Part shown: positions 1-6,704 of the stretch, piece after piece
Numbering within the stretch: position 1 is the first letter of the stretch
Layout of the letters: each line of letters begins with the position of its first letter
Assembly: GCA_031388245.1 (NCBI GenBank)
Contig: JANNED010000018.1
Coordinates: forward strand, 1 to 20,069
Direction of reading: 5' to 3'
DNA length: 20,069 bases
From: JANMDU01 sp031388245
GTDB taxonomy: Bacteria; Pseudomonadota; Gammaproteobacteria; Burkholderiales; Burkholderiaceae_C
Notes under the pieces: generated by a model
Database searches by the model: none
Told to the model about the DNA's origin: nothing
What the model saw: the letters and a program-made list of their open reading frames with translations, nothing else
Position numbers and translations under genes: made by a program

Positions 1-414
1 CATCCAGCCTTGCGATAGCGCAGCGCCCAGCGAGCCTGCATAAAACGCCCGATCCCACCAAGGGCGATAGGCCGCTTGCGCTTTCACGCGAAACTCAAAA
101 GCCACGCCGCGCAAAATCAGCGCCACCAGCATCAGGGCCACGGGCAGATACAGCTCACCCAAAATGATGCCATGTGCTGCGGGAAAACAAGTGAGCAAAA
201 TGCCCACGCCGAGCACGAGCCACGTCTCATTGGCATCCCAAAAGGGCCCGATGCTGCTGACCATCATGTCTTTGTCGTCTTGGCTCGCGCGGCGCAGCAA
301 GATGCCAACGCCCAGGTCATAGCCATCGAGCACCACGTAGGCGAGCATGGCTAAGCCCATCACGGCGAGGAAAATAACCGGCAGCCAATCGTTGAATGTG
401 AAAAGATCGTTCAT
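1..414 (-). CDS. cydB: Cytochrome bd-type quinol oxidase subunit II (CydB/CioB), N-terminal part
   Basis: Only the first 138 codons are in the window; the gene runs off the left edge. Subunit II pairs with CydA in the inner membrane to form the bd-type quinol:O2 oxidoreductase. Reading the minus strand from the ATG at 414 gives hydrophobic helices with two hallmark CydB stretches: VVLDGYDLGVGIL near residues 27-39 and GPFWDANETWLVLGVG near residues 56-71. The ATG overlaps the cydA stop codon in an ATGA arrangement (411-414), which implies translational coupling and one operon with cydA and the upstream regulator. The six-frame translation in other frames here is shadow. The family assignment is firm. 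Whether the complete oxidase is cyanide-sensitive (CydAB) or insensitive (CioAB) cannot be settled from this fragment. Confidence 0.95.
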   Translation of the reverse strand, partial: MNDLFTFNDWLPVIFLAVMGLAMLAYVVLDGYDLGVGILLRRASQDDKDMMVSSIGPFWDANETWLVLGVGILLTCFPAAHGIILGELYLPVALMLVALILRGVAFEFRVKAQAAYRPWWDRAFYAGSLGAALSQGWM

Positions 415-1775
415 GCTGCGCTCCCTGCAAGTTGAAATGAAGGCCTTACCTCAGAAGAGCCAGCTTTTCGGGCGAGATAAAACAGCACCGAAATATAGGC
501 CACGAGCAGCATCAAATACACCGTGATGTACATCGCCAAAGTCCCCGCCAGCATTGGCGTCGGAATCGTTGCAGCCGCCTGCTTGGTAGAGAGCACACCC
601 GTCACCAGCCAAGGCTGCCGGCCAATCTCTGTCACGTACCAGCCCGCCAGCGTGGCCACCCAGCCAGAAAACGTCATGGCCACAAACACTTTTGCCAGCC
701 AGGGCTGAAGCTCCCTGCCCTTGCGCTGCTGCCACACAGCCAGCCAGCCGACAAACAGCATGAGCAGCCCCGTGCCCACCATCACACGAAAACCCCAAAA
801 CACAGGCGCAACAGGCGGATGCACACCCACGAAATCGTTGAGCCCTTTGACTTCTCCATGGATGTCATGCGTCAAATAAAGCGAGGCGAGTTTTGGAATG
901 CTGATCTCGTGTTTATTTTCCCGCGACTTCTCATCAGGCAGCGCGAAAAGCACAGCCGGCGCACCGCGCTGCGTTTCCCAAATGCCTTCCATCGCAGCCA
1001 GCTTTGCGGGCTGGTGTTTCAAAGTTGACAAGCCATGCAAATCGCCTAAGAAAATCTGAATCGGCAAGCACACGGCTGCCATGACAATGCCAGTGCGCAG
1101 CGTGGCCTTGACGCTGGCACTGCGATCACCGCGCAGCCAGCGGTAGGCGCTGATACCGGCGAGCAAGAAAGCCACCGTGACGAAGCATGCCATCATCATG
1201 TGCGAGAGCTTGTAGGGAAACGATGGATTGAAAATCACCGCCCACCAATCGGTCACAAAAGCCACCATCTCGCCATTGGCATTCGGCCGCATTTCAAAGC
1301 CTGCTGGCGTTTGCATCCACGAGTTGAGCGCAAGAATCCAAAAAGCAGACATGCTCGTGCCGAAGGCAACCAAGCATGTCGCCACGGTATGCCACTTGTG
1401 GCCAACGCGCTGCAAGCCAAACAGCATCACGCCCAAGAAGCTCGCCTCCAGAAAGAAAGCCGTCATCACTTCATACGCCAACAGTGGGCCTGCGACGTTG
1501 CCCACGGTGTTCATAAAGCCTGGCCAATTGGTGCCAAACTGAAAGCTCATCGTGATGCCGCTCACCACGCCAAGCGCAAACGTGAGCGCAAAAATTTTCA
1601 CCCAAAAGAAATACGCTTCCATCCATTTCGCATCTTGCGTGCGGGCAAATCGGAGCTTGAAAAACACCAGCACCCAAGCCAATGCGATCGTGATCGTGGG
1701 AAAGAGGATGTGAAAGCTGATGTTGGCCGCGAACTGGATGCGGTGCAAGATCAGGGGATCAAAACTATCACTCAT
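411..1775 (-). CDS. cydA: Cytochrome bd-type quinol oxidase subunit I (CydA/CioA), short Q-loop
   Basis: Integral membrane subunit that oxidises quinol and carries hemes b558, b595 and d for O2 reduction. At 454 residues it is shorter than E. coli CydA (about 520). Expected ligand positions are visible: His22 (equivalent to E. coli His19), Glu102 and Glu110 in the LLAYEVMTAFFLEASFLG stretch, His192 and Met332 (FRVMVG). The quinol-binding stretch has Lys258 and Glu263, and the conserved GRQPW is at 385-389. The segment after GDLHGLSTLK is brief, as in CIO-like enzymes with a short Q-loop. An AGGAG ribosome site (1782-1786) precedes the ATG by 6 nt and overlaps the stop codon of the upstream regulator. 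The order is regulator-cydA-cydB, with a 9-bp gap and then a 4-bp overlap. The family is certain; the CIO-like label is inferred from length. Confidence 0.97.
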   Translation of the reverse strand: MSDSFDPLILHRIQFAANISFHILFPTITIALAWVLVFFKLRFARTQDAKWMEAYFFWVKIFALTFALGVVSGITMSFQFGTNWPGFMNTVGNVAGPLLAYEVMTAFFLEASFLGVMLFGLQRVGHKWHTVATCLVAFGTSMSAFWILALNSWMQTPAGFEMRPNANGEMVAFVTDWWAVIFNPSFPYKLSHMMMACFVTVAFLLAGISAYRWLRGDRSASVKATLRTGIVMAAVCLPIQIFLGDLHGLSTLKHQPAKLAAMEGIWETQRGAPAVLFALPDEKSRENKHEISIPKLASLYLTHDIHGEVKGLNDFVGVHPPVAPVFWGFRVMVGTGLLMLFVGWLAVWQQRKGRELQPWLAKVFVAMTFSGWVATLAGWYVTEIGRQPWLVTGVLSTKQAAATIPTPMLAGTLAMYITVYLMLLVAYISVLFYLARKAGSSEVRPSFQLAGSAA

Positions 1776-1784
1776 GGCGTGCTC

Positions 1785-2417
1785 CTAAAAAATCGGGGGC
1801 GTAGGGTTGTGTGGTGTCTGGTCAGGCACCGTCTCTTTTGGCGCGTTGCTCGTTATGGTTGTGGTTTTGTCTTTGCTCTTGAAAAGCAGCATGTCTTTGA
1901 ATTCGAGCAGCTTCTGCGCAGCTGCGCCCATCTTCATGAGCTGGCGCAAGGTTTGCTCATCGAGGCGCTGAATATCGGTGAACCAAGTGGTGACGAGCTC
2001 AATCAGCTCATGCATTTGCGCCATGCGTTGCTGGGCATGTGCATCTTGCGGATTGGTGGGCGTCACAAGGAGCGAATCTCGCAGCATCGAAAGCGTTGGA
2101 TCAATCTCGCGCTTTTTGCGCTCATCGGCCAAGGTGCGAAAGATCAGCCACACATCATCGGGCGCGCTGAAATACTCGCGCCTGTCGCTTGGCAAATGCT
2201 GTAGCTTTACCAGCCGCCAAGAATCGAGCTCCTTCAAGCCCATGCTCACATTGGAGCGCGAGAAATCCAGCGCTTCAGCAATCTCATCGGCGTTCAGTGG
2301 GCGCTCGCTCACAAAGAGCAGCGCATAAATCTGCCCCACCGTGCGATTGATGCCCCAGCGGCTGCCCATTTCTCCGAAATGCAGCACAAAACTTTGAGCA
2401 AGAGGGGTGAGTTTCAT
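1785..2417 (-). CDS. GbsR/MarR-family winged-helix transcriptional regulator of the cyd operon
   Basis: A 210-residue DNA-binding protein. Its N-terminus resembles GbsR-type regulators: FGEMGSRWGINRTVGQIYALL at about 14-34, then a helix-turn-helix segment (ADEIAEALDFSRSNVSMGLKEL, about 43-64) and a wing (VKLQHLPSDRREYF). A helical middle is followed by a low-complexity, Thr/Pro-rich tail. The gene is first in the operon, 9 bp upstream of cydA, and starts at an ATG with AGGAAA 3-4 nt upstream. The start lies 3 bp from a 38-bp palindrome covering the promoter -10 (2421-2458), so autoregulation together with cydAB is the simplest inference. The effector is unknown; a redox, oxygen or respiratory signal is plausible but not shown. 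MarR-type folds can repress or activate. The promoter layout favours repression. Confidence 0.88.
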   Translation of the reverse strand: MKLTPLAQSFVLHFGEMGSRWGINRTVGQIYALLFVSERPLNADEIAEALDFSRSNVSMGLKELDSWRLVKLQHLPSDRREYFSAPDDVWLIFRTLADERKKREIDPTLSMLRDSLLVTPTNPQDAHAQQRMAQMHELIELVTTWFTDIQRLDEQTLRQLMKMGAAAQKLLEFKDMLLFKSKDKTTTITSNAPKETVPDQTPHNPTPPIF

Positions 2418-2420
2418 GAG

Positions 2421-2476
2421 TTTCCTATAGTTTCAGTAATTGCTGAAATTATAGGAAATTATTGAACTCATGTCAA
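2421..2476 (-). promoter_or_regulatory. Consensus sigma-70 promoter with embedded palindromic operator for regulator-cydA-cydB
   Basis: On the minus strand a perfect -35 TTGACA (2471-2476) and a perfect -10 TATAAT (2448-2453) are separated by 17 bp. The -10 lies in the right arm of an inverted repeat with arms 2421-2436 and 2443-2458 (16 bp each, one mismatched pair, 6-nt centre). The left arm also carries the AGGAAA ribosome site of the regulator gene. Predicted transcription start is near 2441, at the palindrome centre, so the full hairpin would not be transcribed. The site is therefore better read as a protein-binding operator than as an RNA element. A dimer bound here would occlude RNA polymerase. 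Confidence 0.8.
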
Positions 2477-2607
2477 ATCGCCTGCTATGGCAACTACTTA
2501 CGCAATTCCCACTATGCGTTTCCCACAACAAAACTGTCGCCGAAATTACTTAGTATTCAGCTTGCTTGGTTTTTTATAACTGTTATTTCAATTTTGGAGA
2601 CTACCTC

Positions 2608-3618
2608 ATGAATCGCCGCAAAACACTCACTCACACTCCCTTTGCGCTGGCTGCGCTGATTTTGACGGCAGGCTCCGCTTTTGCCCAAACACCTACAGCT
2701 GCGACCACATCTGCATCAAACGCCCCAGCGGCCTGGCCCTCGCAAACCGTCAAAATTATCGTGCCCTACGCCGCCGGTGGCACCACCGATATCGCCGCGC
2801 GCATTTTGGCCAATGAGCTCTCCAAAAAATGGGGACAGTCGGTGCTGGTGGATAACAAACCCGGCGCATCCACTCAGATCGGCACGGATCTGGTGGCCAA
2901 ATCCAAAGATGGCCACACCTTGCTGATGACGGCTTCGCCATTCGCTGTGAACCCAACGCTGTTCGCCAAGCTGCCCTACGATACCTACAAAGATTTCAAG
3001 CCCGTGACGCTCGTGGTACGCAATGGCCTGTTCCTCGTCACCAGCGGCAAGCAGCCTTATGCCAACGTGAAGGATTTGATTGAAGCTGGCAAGGGCGACA
3101 AAACCGTGAGCATCGCCTCGCCAGCCAATGGCAGCATGGCGCACATGGTGGCCGAGCTGATTGCTGACACGCAAAAACTCAATCTGCTGCATGTGCCCTA
3201 TCGCGGCACACCGCCGGCTCTGACCGATGTGATAGGCGGCCAAGTGCAATTCATGTTTGACAACCCCAGCTCTAGCCTGCCACTGATCAAAGATGGCAAG
3301 CTCAAAGCGCTGGCCTACACCGGCAGCAAGCGCTCCAAAGCTCTGCCCAATGTGCCCACTGTGGGCGAGACGCTCCCCGGCTTTGAAGCGCTCAATTGGT
3401 TTGGCATGTTGGCCCCAAGCGCGATGGAAGACAAGCTGCTCGACCGCATTGCTCGCGATGCCAATGAGGTGCTCAAGCGCAAGGAAGTGGTGGAGCGCTT
3501 CAGCAGCGAAGGTGTAGAAATCGGCGGCATTCCGCGCGAGGCCTTTGGTGCATTTTTGGCTGTTGAGACGGTGCGCTGGGCGAAGATTGTGAAAGTTCGC
3601 AATATCAAACCGGATTGA
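2608..3618 (+). CDS. Bug/TctC-family periplasmic solute-binding protein
   Basis: A 336-residue extracytoplasmic binding protein of the tripartite tricarboxylate transporter receptor family. The N-terminus (NRRK, then a hydrophobic stretch ending AGSAFA before QTP) is a Sec signal peptide, cut near residue 26. An Ala/Thr/Ser-rich linker follows. The Bug signature VKIIVPYAAGGTTDIAARILA starts the mature domain, followed by GQSVLVDNKPGAST, the NPTLFAKLPYD segment and HVPYRGTPPALTDVIGGQVQFMFDN. I chose the ATG at 2608 because TTGGAGA lies just upstream. A TTG 42 bp earlier is in frame but would put a non-signal extension in front of the signal peptide. No TctA or TctB membrane genes are adjacent, so this is one of the orphan Bug proteins common in Burkholderiales. 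The ligand, probably a carboxylate or related small molecule, cannot be read from sequence. Confidence 0.93.
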   Translation: MNRRKTLTHTPFALAALILTAGSAFAQTPTAATTSASNAPAAWPSQTVKIIVPYAAGGTTDIAARILANELSKKWGQSVLVDNKPGASTQIGTDLVAKSKDGHTLLMTASPFAVNPTLFAKLPYDTYKDFKPVTLVVRNGLFLVTSGKQPYANVKDLIEAGKGDKTVSIASPANGSMAHMVAELIADTQKLNLLHVPYRGTPPALTDVIGGQVQFMFDNPSSSLPLIKDGKLKALAYTGSKRSKALPNVPTVGETLPGFEALNWFGMLAPSAMEDKLLDRIARDANEVLKRKEVVERFSSEGVEIGGIPREAFGAFLAVETVRWAKIVKVRNIKPD

Positions 3619-3843
3619 GCATTGCTCCTATTTATATAGCAAACTAATTAGGATTTATGCTGGCAACTAGCTGTTTTGGGCTGAAATCTTACTTTTTGTG
3701 CTGGTTTGGGCTGTGTGGTATGTGGTTTTTTGGTTAGCTGGGGAAGTTCCCATCGCAGCGCTCAAAAAATTGCTGGGGGCAGACACTGCAGCCCCTAACC
3801 TCGCAGCCGCGCAACACAAAACGAAGCCTTCAGAAAGCAAAAA
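3619..3843. other. Convergent intergenic region, about 225 bases, no gene seen
   Basis: This gap lies between the stop of the Bug-protein gene and the stop of the convergent deacetylase gene. It holds one 21-nt palindrome (3622-3642), a short perfect palindrome GGGAAGTTCCC (3741-3751), and a weak minus-strand hairpin (GGGGC and GCCCC arms, about 3775-3798) followed on that strand by a T-rich run near 3764-3771. The last could be a weak terminator for the deacetylase gene. No open frame with a credible start was found. Confidence 0.4.
3622..3642. repeat. 21-nt imperfect palindrome, dispersed family copy 1
   Basis: Arms TTGCTCC and ATAGCAA flank a 7-nt AT-only centre. This is the only copy that is intergenic; it lies just after the Bug-protein stop. 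It shares length, arm sequence and spacing with seven other copies in this window. Confidence 0.55.
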
Positions 3844-4716
3844 TTAGCCGCCATTGGCAGCAATCCAATCTTTGTAGGCTGGGTGCTGCCGCATCGTGTT
3901 GAAGCAAAAACCTTGTTCCTTGAGCCCCATGATCAAAGGCTCAAGCACAGCTGGCGCCCATGGGTCTTTTCGGCTCCAGATGCCCAAATGCGCCATCAGG
4001 ATGTCGCCAGCTTTGATGTTTTTCAGGGCTTGTTTGAGCAACGCATCGTTCGATACGCGCTCGCTGGGCAGCTCATCGCCCAAAAAGCCTGCCGCCGCCC
4101 AACCAACGTGTTTGTAGCCGCATTTCTCAGCTTCTGCCAAAAGCTTGGGCGAGGTTTTGCCACCCGGCGCTCGGAAAATCGGGAGCGCCTTTTTGCCGGT
4201 ATAAAACTCCAGGCGCTCTTTGGCGAGATCGAGCTGCTCGCAGTATTTCTTGGGCTCCCAAGTGAACGTGCGGCCGGCAAACGCACCTGCGGTGGGCGAT
4301 ACGATGAATTTCGTGGCAATACCCGGTGCATCGCCTTTCAAAATCGGGTGATCCCAAGTGTGAGAAGCAAATTCATGGCCTTCTTTGCCGCGCGCTGCCC
4401 AGAATTTTTCACCCCAATTTTTCGCAAGAGAAGTGCTCTCGTCTTTCGTCTTTTCATTGGCCGCAAAAAAGGTGACTTTGACATTGTGCTTGTTGAGCGT
4501 ATCAGCCATGAATTGAGCCACTTCCATGTGGCCCGTGTCGAGCGTGAGGTAGACCGGCTTGTCGCACAGCGCGGGCGGCGCAATCACGGGCTCAGCGGGT
4601 GCCGCAAGGGCAGGTTTTTTGCCAAAAATTGAGCCTAATTGCGCTCTTGCCGGCAACGAGCCTGCGCAGATTGCTATAAAAATAATAGCGAAGAAAGGCT
4701 TATTCACGAGGCGCAT
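3844..4716 (-). CDS. NodB-type polysaccharide deacetylase family protein, exported, with atypical metal motif
   Basis: A 290-residue protein from the ATG at 4716. The upstream in-frame ATG at 4791 would add 25 residues before an otherwise good signal peptide (MRLVNKPFFAIIFIAICAGS, cleavage after ARA near 25). The NodB fold is recognisable: LTLDTGHME (57-65) is motif 1, SHTWDH (118-123) is motif 2 with His119 and His123, FRAPGG (181-186) is motif 3, and ILMAHLG (239-245) is motif 5 with His243. Motif 1 is normally TFDDG. Here the second Asp, a metal ligand in the family, is Thr61. The protein may bind metal differently, or may no longer be a standard deacetylase. It overlaps the end of the upstream beta-propeller gene by 17 bp, so the two are probably co-translated. 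The substrate, perhaps an envelope glycan, is unknown. Confidence 0.85.
   Translation of the reverse strand: MRLVNKPFFAIIFIAICAGSLPARAQLGSIFGKKPALAAPAEPVIAPPALCDKPVYLTLDTGHMEVAQFMADTLNKHNVKVTFFAANEKTKDESTSLAKNWGEKFWAARGKEGHEFASHTWDHPILKGDAPGIATKFIVSPTAGAFAGRTFTWEPKKYCEQLDLAKERLEFYTGKKALPIFRAPGGKTSPKLLAEAEKCGYKHVGWAAAGFLGDELPSERVSNDALLKQALKNIKAGDILMAHLGIWSRKDPWAPAVLEPLIMGLKEQGFCFNTMRQHPAYKDWIAANGG
4671..4691. repeat. 21-nt imperfect palindrome, dispersed family copy 2
   Basis: Arms TTGCTAT and ATAGCGA flank a 7-nt AT-only centre. It lies inside the signal-peptide coding part of the deacetylase gene, where it encodes hydrophobic residues. Confidence 0.55.
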
Positions 4717-5752
4717 GATCGAGCGTCCACACTCCGTGCGGTGAGCGGCCCACGTTGATCTGGCGAGCGATTTTGCCCGTTTGCAGATCAATCACCGTGA
4801 GTTTTTTCGCCCAGCGAGAAGTGACATACATCCATTTTCCATCCAATGAGATATCCATGCAATCAGGCCCGCCCGGCGCGGCAAACTGCGCCACCACGCT
4901 TTGCGTCTGCATATCAATCTTGCTGATGGTGTTGGCCACACGGTTGCTCACAAACACATGCCGCTTGTCGCCCGCTGCGCGAAAGGCATGCGCACCTTTG
5001 CCGGTGGGGATGGTTTTCACGAGTTTGGGCGGCTGAGAGCTGCCTGCGGATACATCAAACACCTGCACACCGTCGCTGGCCGTCAGGCCAATGAAGGCAA
5101 ATTTATCGTCGGGCGTGAGGTAGATATCCGCCGGCATGTCGCCCGTGGCTGAGCGCCAACGAATCGACTGCGTGGCCAAATCGACGGCCACCCAATCATC
5201 GCTGTCTTGCATGGTCACGTAGGCGGTGGTGGATTTGCTGTCAATCCACATGTGGCTGGGTGTTTTGCTGCTAGCAATGCGTTTGATGAGCTTGAGCGGC
5301 TCAGCCTGCGCGGGCTGCCATTGATAAATATCAATGTGATTCAACCTGTTCGCGGCCGTGACGAACCATTTCATATCTGGTGAAAACCGCAAATGATAGG
5401 GGTCAAGAATGCCTTTGATGGTGCGCTGAACTTGCGCCGTGCGCGGATCAAGAAAGGTGAGCGAATCACCACCCGCATTGGCCACAATCAATGATTTTTC
5501 GTCAGGCGTGAGGTAGAGATGGTGCGGCTCTTTGCCCGTAGGGATGCGCTTGATCTCTTGCCAAGTGACGGGGTTGATCACGCTGATATCCGCATCAAGC
5601 GAATTGAGCACAAAAATGGGCGGTTTAGGTGGCATTTTCGCCAAAGCAGCGCTTGCTGCCGAGCCGTCGGCCGGGGATTGCGCCCAAGAGGCCGGCAAAA
5701 AGGAGACACCGGCTGAACCCAACAAACCAGCCAGAAATTGCGAACGCTTCAA
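4700..5752 (-). CDS. Secreted YVTN/YncE-like beta-propeller repeat protein
   Basis: About 350 residues from the TTG at 5752, giving MKRSQFLAGLLGSAGVSFLPASWA, an export signal ending near Ala24. The frame stays open upstream to 5974, but that part has no signal character and would run over the divergent hydrolase gene. No ATG is available near the signal and the Shine-Dalgarno match is poor, so the start is uncertain (a second TTG is at 5767). The mature part has repeated strand motifs: FVLNSLDADISVINPVTWQEI, PHHLYLTPDEKSLIVANAGG, HLRFSPDMKWFVTAANR, DIYLTPDDKFAFIGL, HVFVSNRVANTISKID and CMDISLDGKWMYVTSRWAKKL. This is the blade pattern of seven-bladed YncE/YVTN propellers, usually periplasmic binding or scaffold proteins. 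The deacetylase gene overlaps its 3' end, suggesting a joint envelope role. The ligand is not evident. Confidence 0.88.
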   Translation of the reverse strand: MKRSQFLAGLLGSAGVSFLPASWAQSPADGSAASAALAKMPPKPPIFVLNSLDADISVINPVTWQEIKRIPTGKEPHHLYLTPDEKSLIVANAGGDSLTFLDPRTAQVQRTIKGILDPYHLRFSPDMKWFVTAANRLNHIDIYQWQPAQAEPLKLIKRIASSKTPSHMWIDSKSTTAYVTMQDSDDWVAVDLATQSIRWRSATGDMPADIYLTPDDKFAFIGLTASDGVQVFDVSAGSSQPPKLVKTIPTGKGAHAFRAAGDKRHVFVSNRVANTISKIDMQTQSVVAQFAAPGGPDCMDISLDGKWMYVTSRWAKKLTVIDLQTGKIARQINVGRSPHGVWTLDHAPRE

Positions 5753-5836
5753 AACAAGGACTTTCAACTCAAAACAGCCCGTGATTTTACCCGCTGCTCT
5801 TGACCCCGCCCCCTCAAAACCCTTCAAAATCAAGCC

Positions 5837-6700
5837 ATGACTGTATCTGCTGCTACGAAAAGTGAAAAAGTCTCCGTTTTGGGCGTGAAGCTTGAGCTGC
5901 TGCGCATCGCTGCGCCCACGCCTGAAAGCGCAGCAGCGGCATCCCGCGCGGCCAGCCCGATCGTTTTTTTGCACGAGGGCTTGGGCAGCATTGCGATGTG
6001 GCGCGATTTCCCGCAGCAGCTTTGCGCCGCCACCGGGCGAGCCGGCCTCGTCTATTCACGGCGCGGCTACGGTCAATCTGACGCGATTGAAGATGTGCGC
6101 GGCGCGGGACGCTTGAAGCCCGATTACATGCACCGCGAAGCCAGCGAGGTGCTGCCTGAGCTGCTGCGCTTAGAAGGCTTCACTCGCCCCATTTTGCTCG
6201 GCCATTCCGATGGCGGCACGGTTGCGCTGCTGCATGCCGCGCAATGGCCCGTGGCAGCCTGCATCGTCATGGCGCCGCATGTGTTTGTGGAAGACATCAG
6301 CATTGCAGCCATCACAGCCGCTCGCAACGCATTTGAGGCAGGCGATTTGCGTCAACGCCTGGCTAAATTTCATGCCCATGTCGATTGCGCTTTCTGGCAA
6401 TGGAACGACATTTGGCTCAGCCCCGAATTTCGCAACTTCAACATCACCGCGATTTGCAAGCAAATCCGCTGCCCACTGCTGGCCATTCAAGGCCATGACG
6501 ATCCTTATGGCACGATGGCGCAAATTGATGCGCTGCAAGGCATCGATGCCCATGCCTCAAGCCATATCGGCCAATCGCCAGCAAAGAATATACAAAGTTT
6601 GCTATTAAAACTAGAGCAATGCGGGCATTCGCCACATAAAGATCAAACGCAGCAAATACTGTCTTCGGTGCGAGATTGGCTCGCTGGCATTCGCATCTAA
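5837..6700 (+). CDS. Alpha/beta-fold hydrolase
   Basis: A 287-residue serine hydrolase without a signal peptide, so probably cytoplasmic. The oxyanion loop HEGLGS is at 46-51, the nucleophile elbow GHSDGG at 122-127 with Ser124, the acid in GHDDPYGT (Asp221 or Asp222), and the catalytic histidine in CGHSPH (His264). Strands such as PIVFLHEGLGS, GLVYSRRGYGQSD and PILLGHSDGGTVALL fit the canonical core. The gene is divergent from the propeller gene across about 84 bp and convergent with the Fic gene, whose stop is only 4 bp away. No clear ribosome site precedes the ATG. Substrate specificity (ester, lactone, C-C bond or other) cannot be inferred from the motifs or neighbours. Confidence 0.9.
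   Translation: MTVSAATKSEKVSVLGVKLELLRIAAPTPESAAAASRAASPIVFLHEGLGSIAMWRDFPQQLCAATGRAGLVYSRRGYGQSDAIEDVRGAGRLKPDYMHREASEVLPELLRLEGFTRPILLGHSDGGTVALLHAAQWPVAACIVMAPHVFVEDISIAAITAARNAFEAGDLRQRLAKFHAHVDCAFWQWNDIWLSPEFRNFNITAICKQIRCPLLAIQGHDDPYGTMAQIDALQGIDAHASSHIGQSPAKNIQSLLLKLEQCGHSPHKDQTQQILSSVRDWLAGIRI
6599..6619. repeat. 21-nt imperfect palindrome, dispersed family copy 3
   Basis: Arms TTGCTAT and AGAGCAA flank a 7-nt centre. One base in the right arm departs from the family pattern. It lies inside the 3' part of the hydrolase gene. Confidence 0.5.
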
Positions 6701-6704
6701 AACA

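Noticed and set aside
1200..2204. Long plus-strand open frame of 334 codons
   Set aside because: It is antisense to cydA and the regulator, its translation is rich in His/Arg/Lys with no family features, and it spans two well-supported genes.
2462..2476. FNR-like TTGA...TCAA half-sites upstream of the cyd operon
   Set aside because: The spacing between TTGA and TCAA is 7, not the 6 of an FNR site, and the right half is explained by the perfect -35 hexamer.
3883..4632. Plus-strand open frame of 249 codons
   Set aside because: It is antisense to the deacetylase gene and has no recognisable domain or ribosome site.
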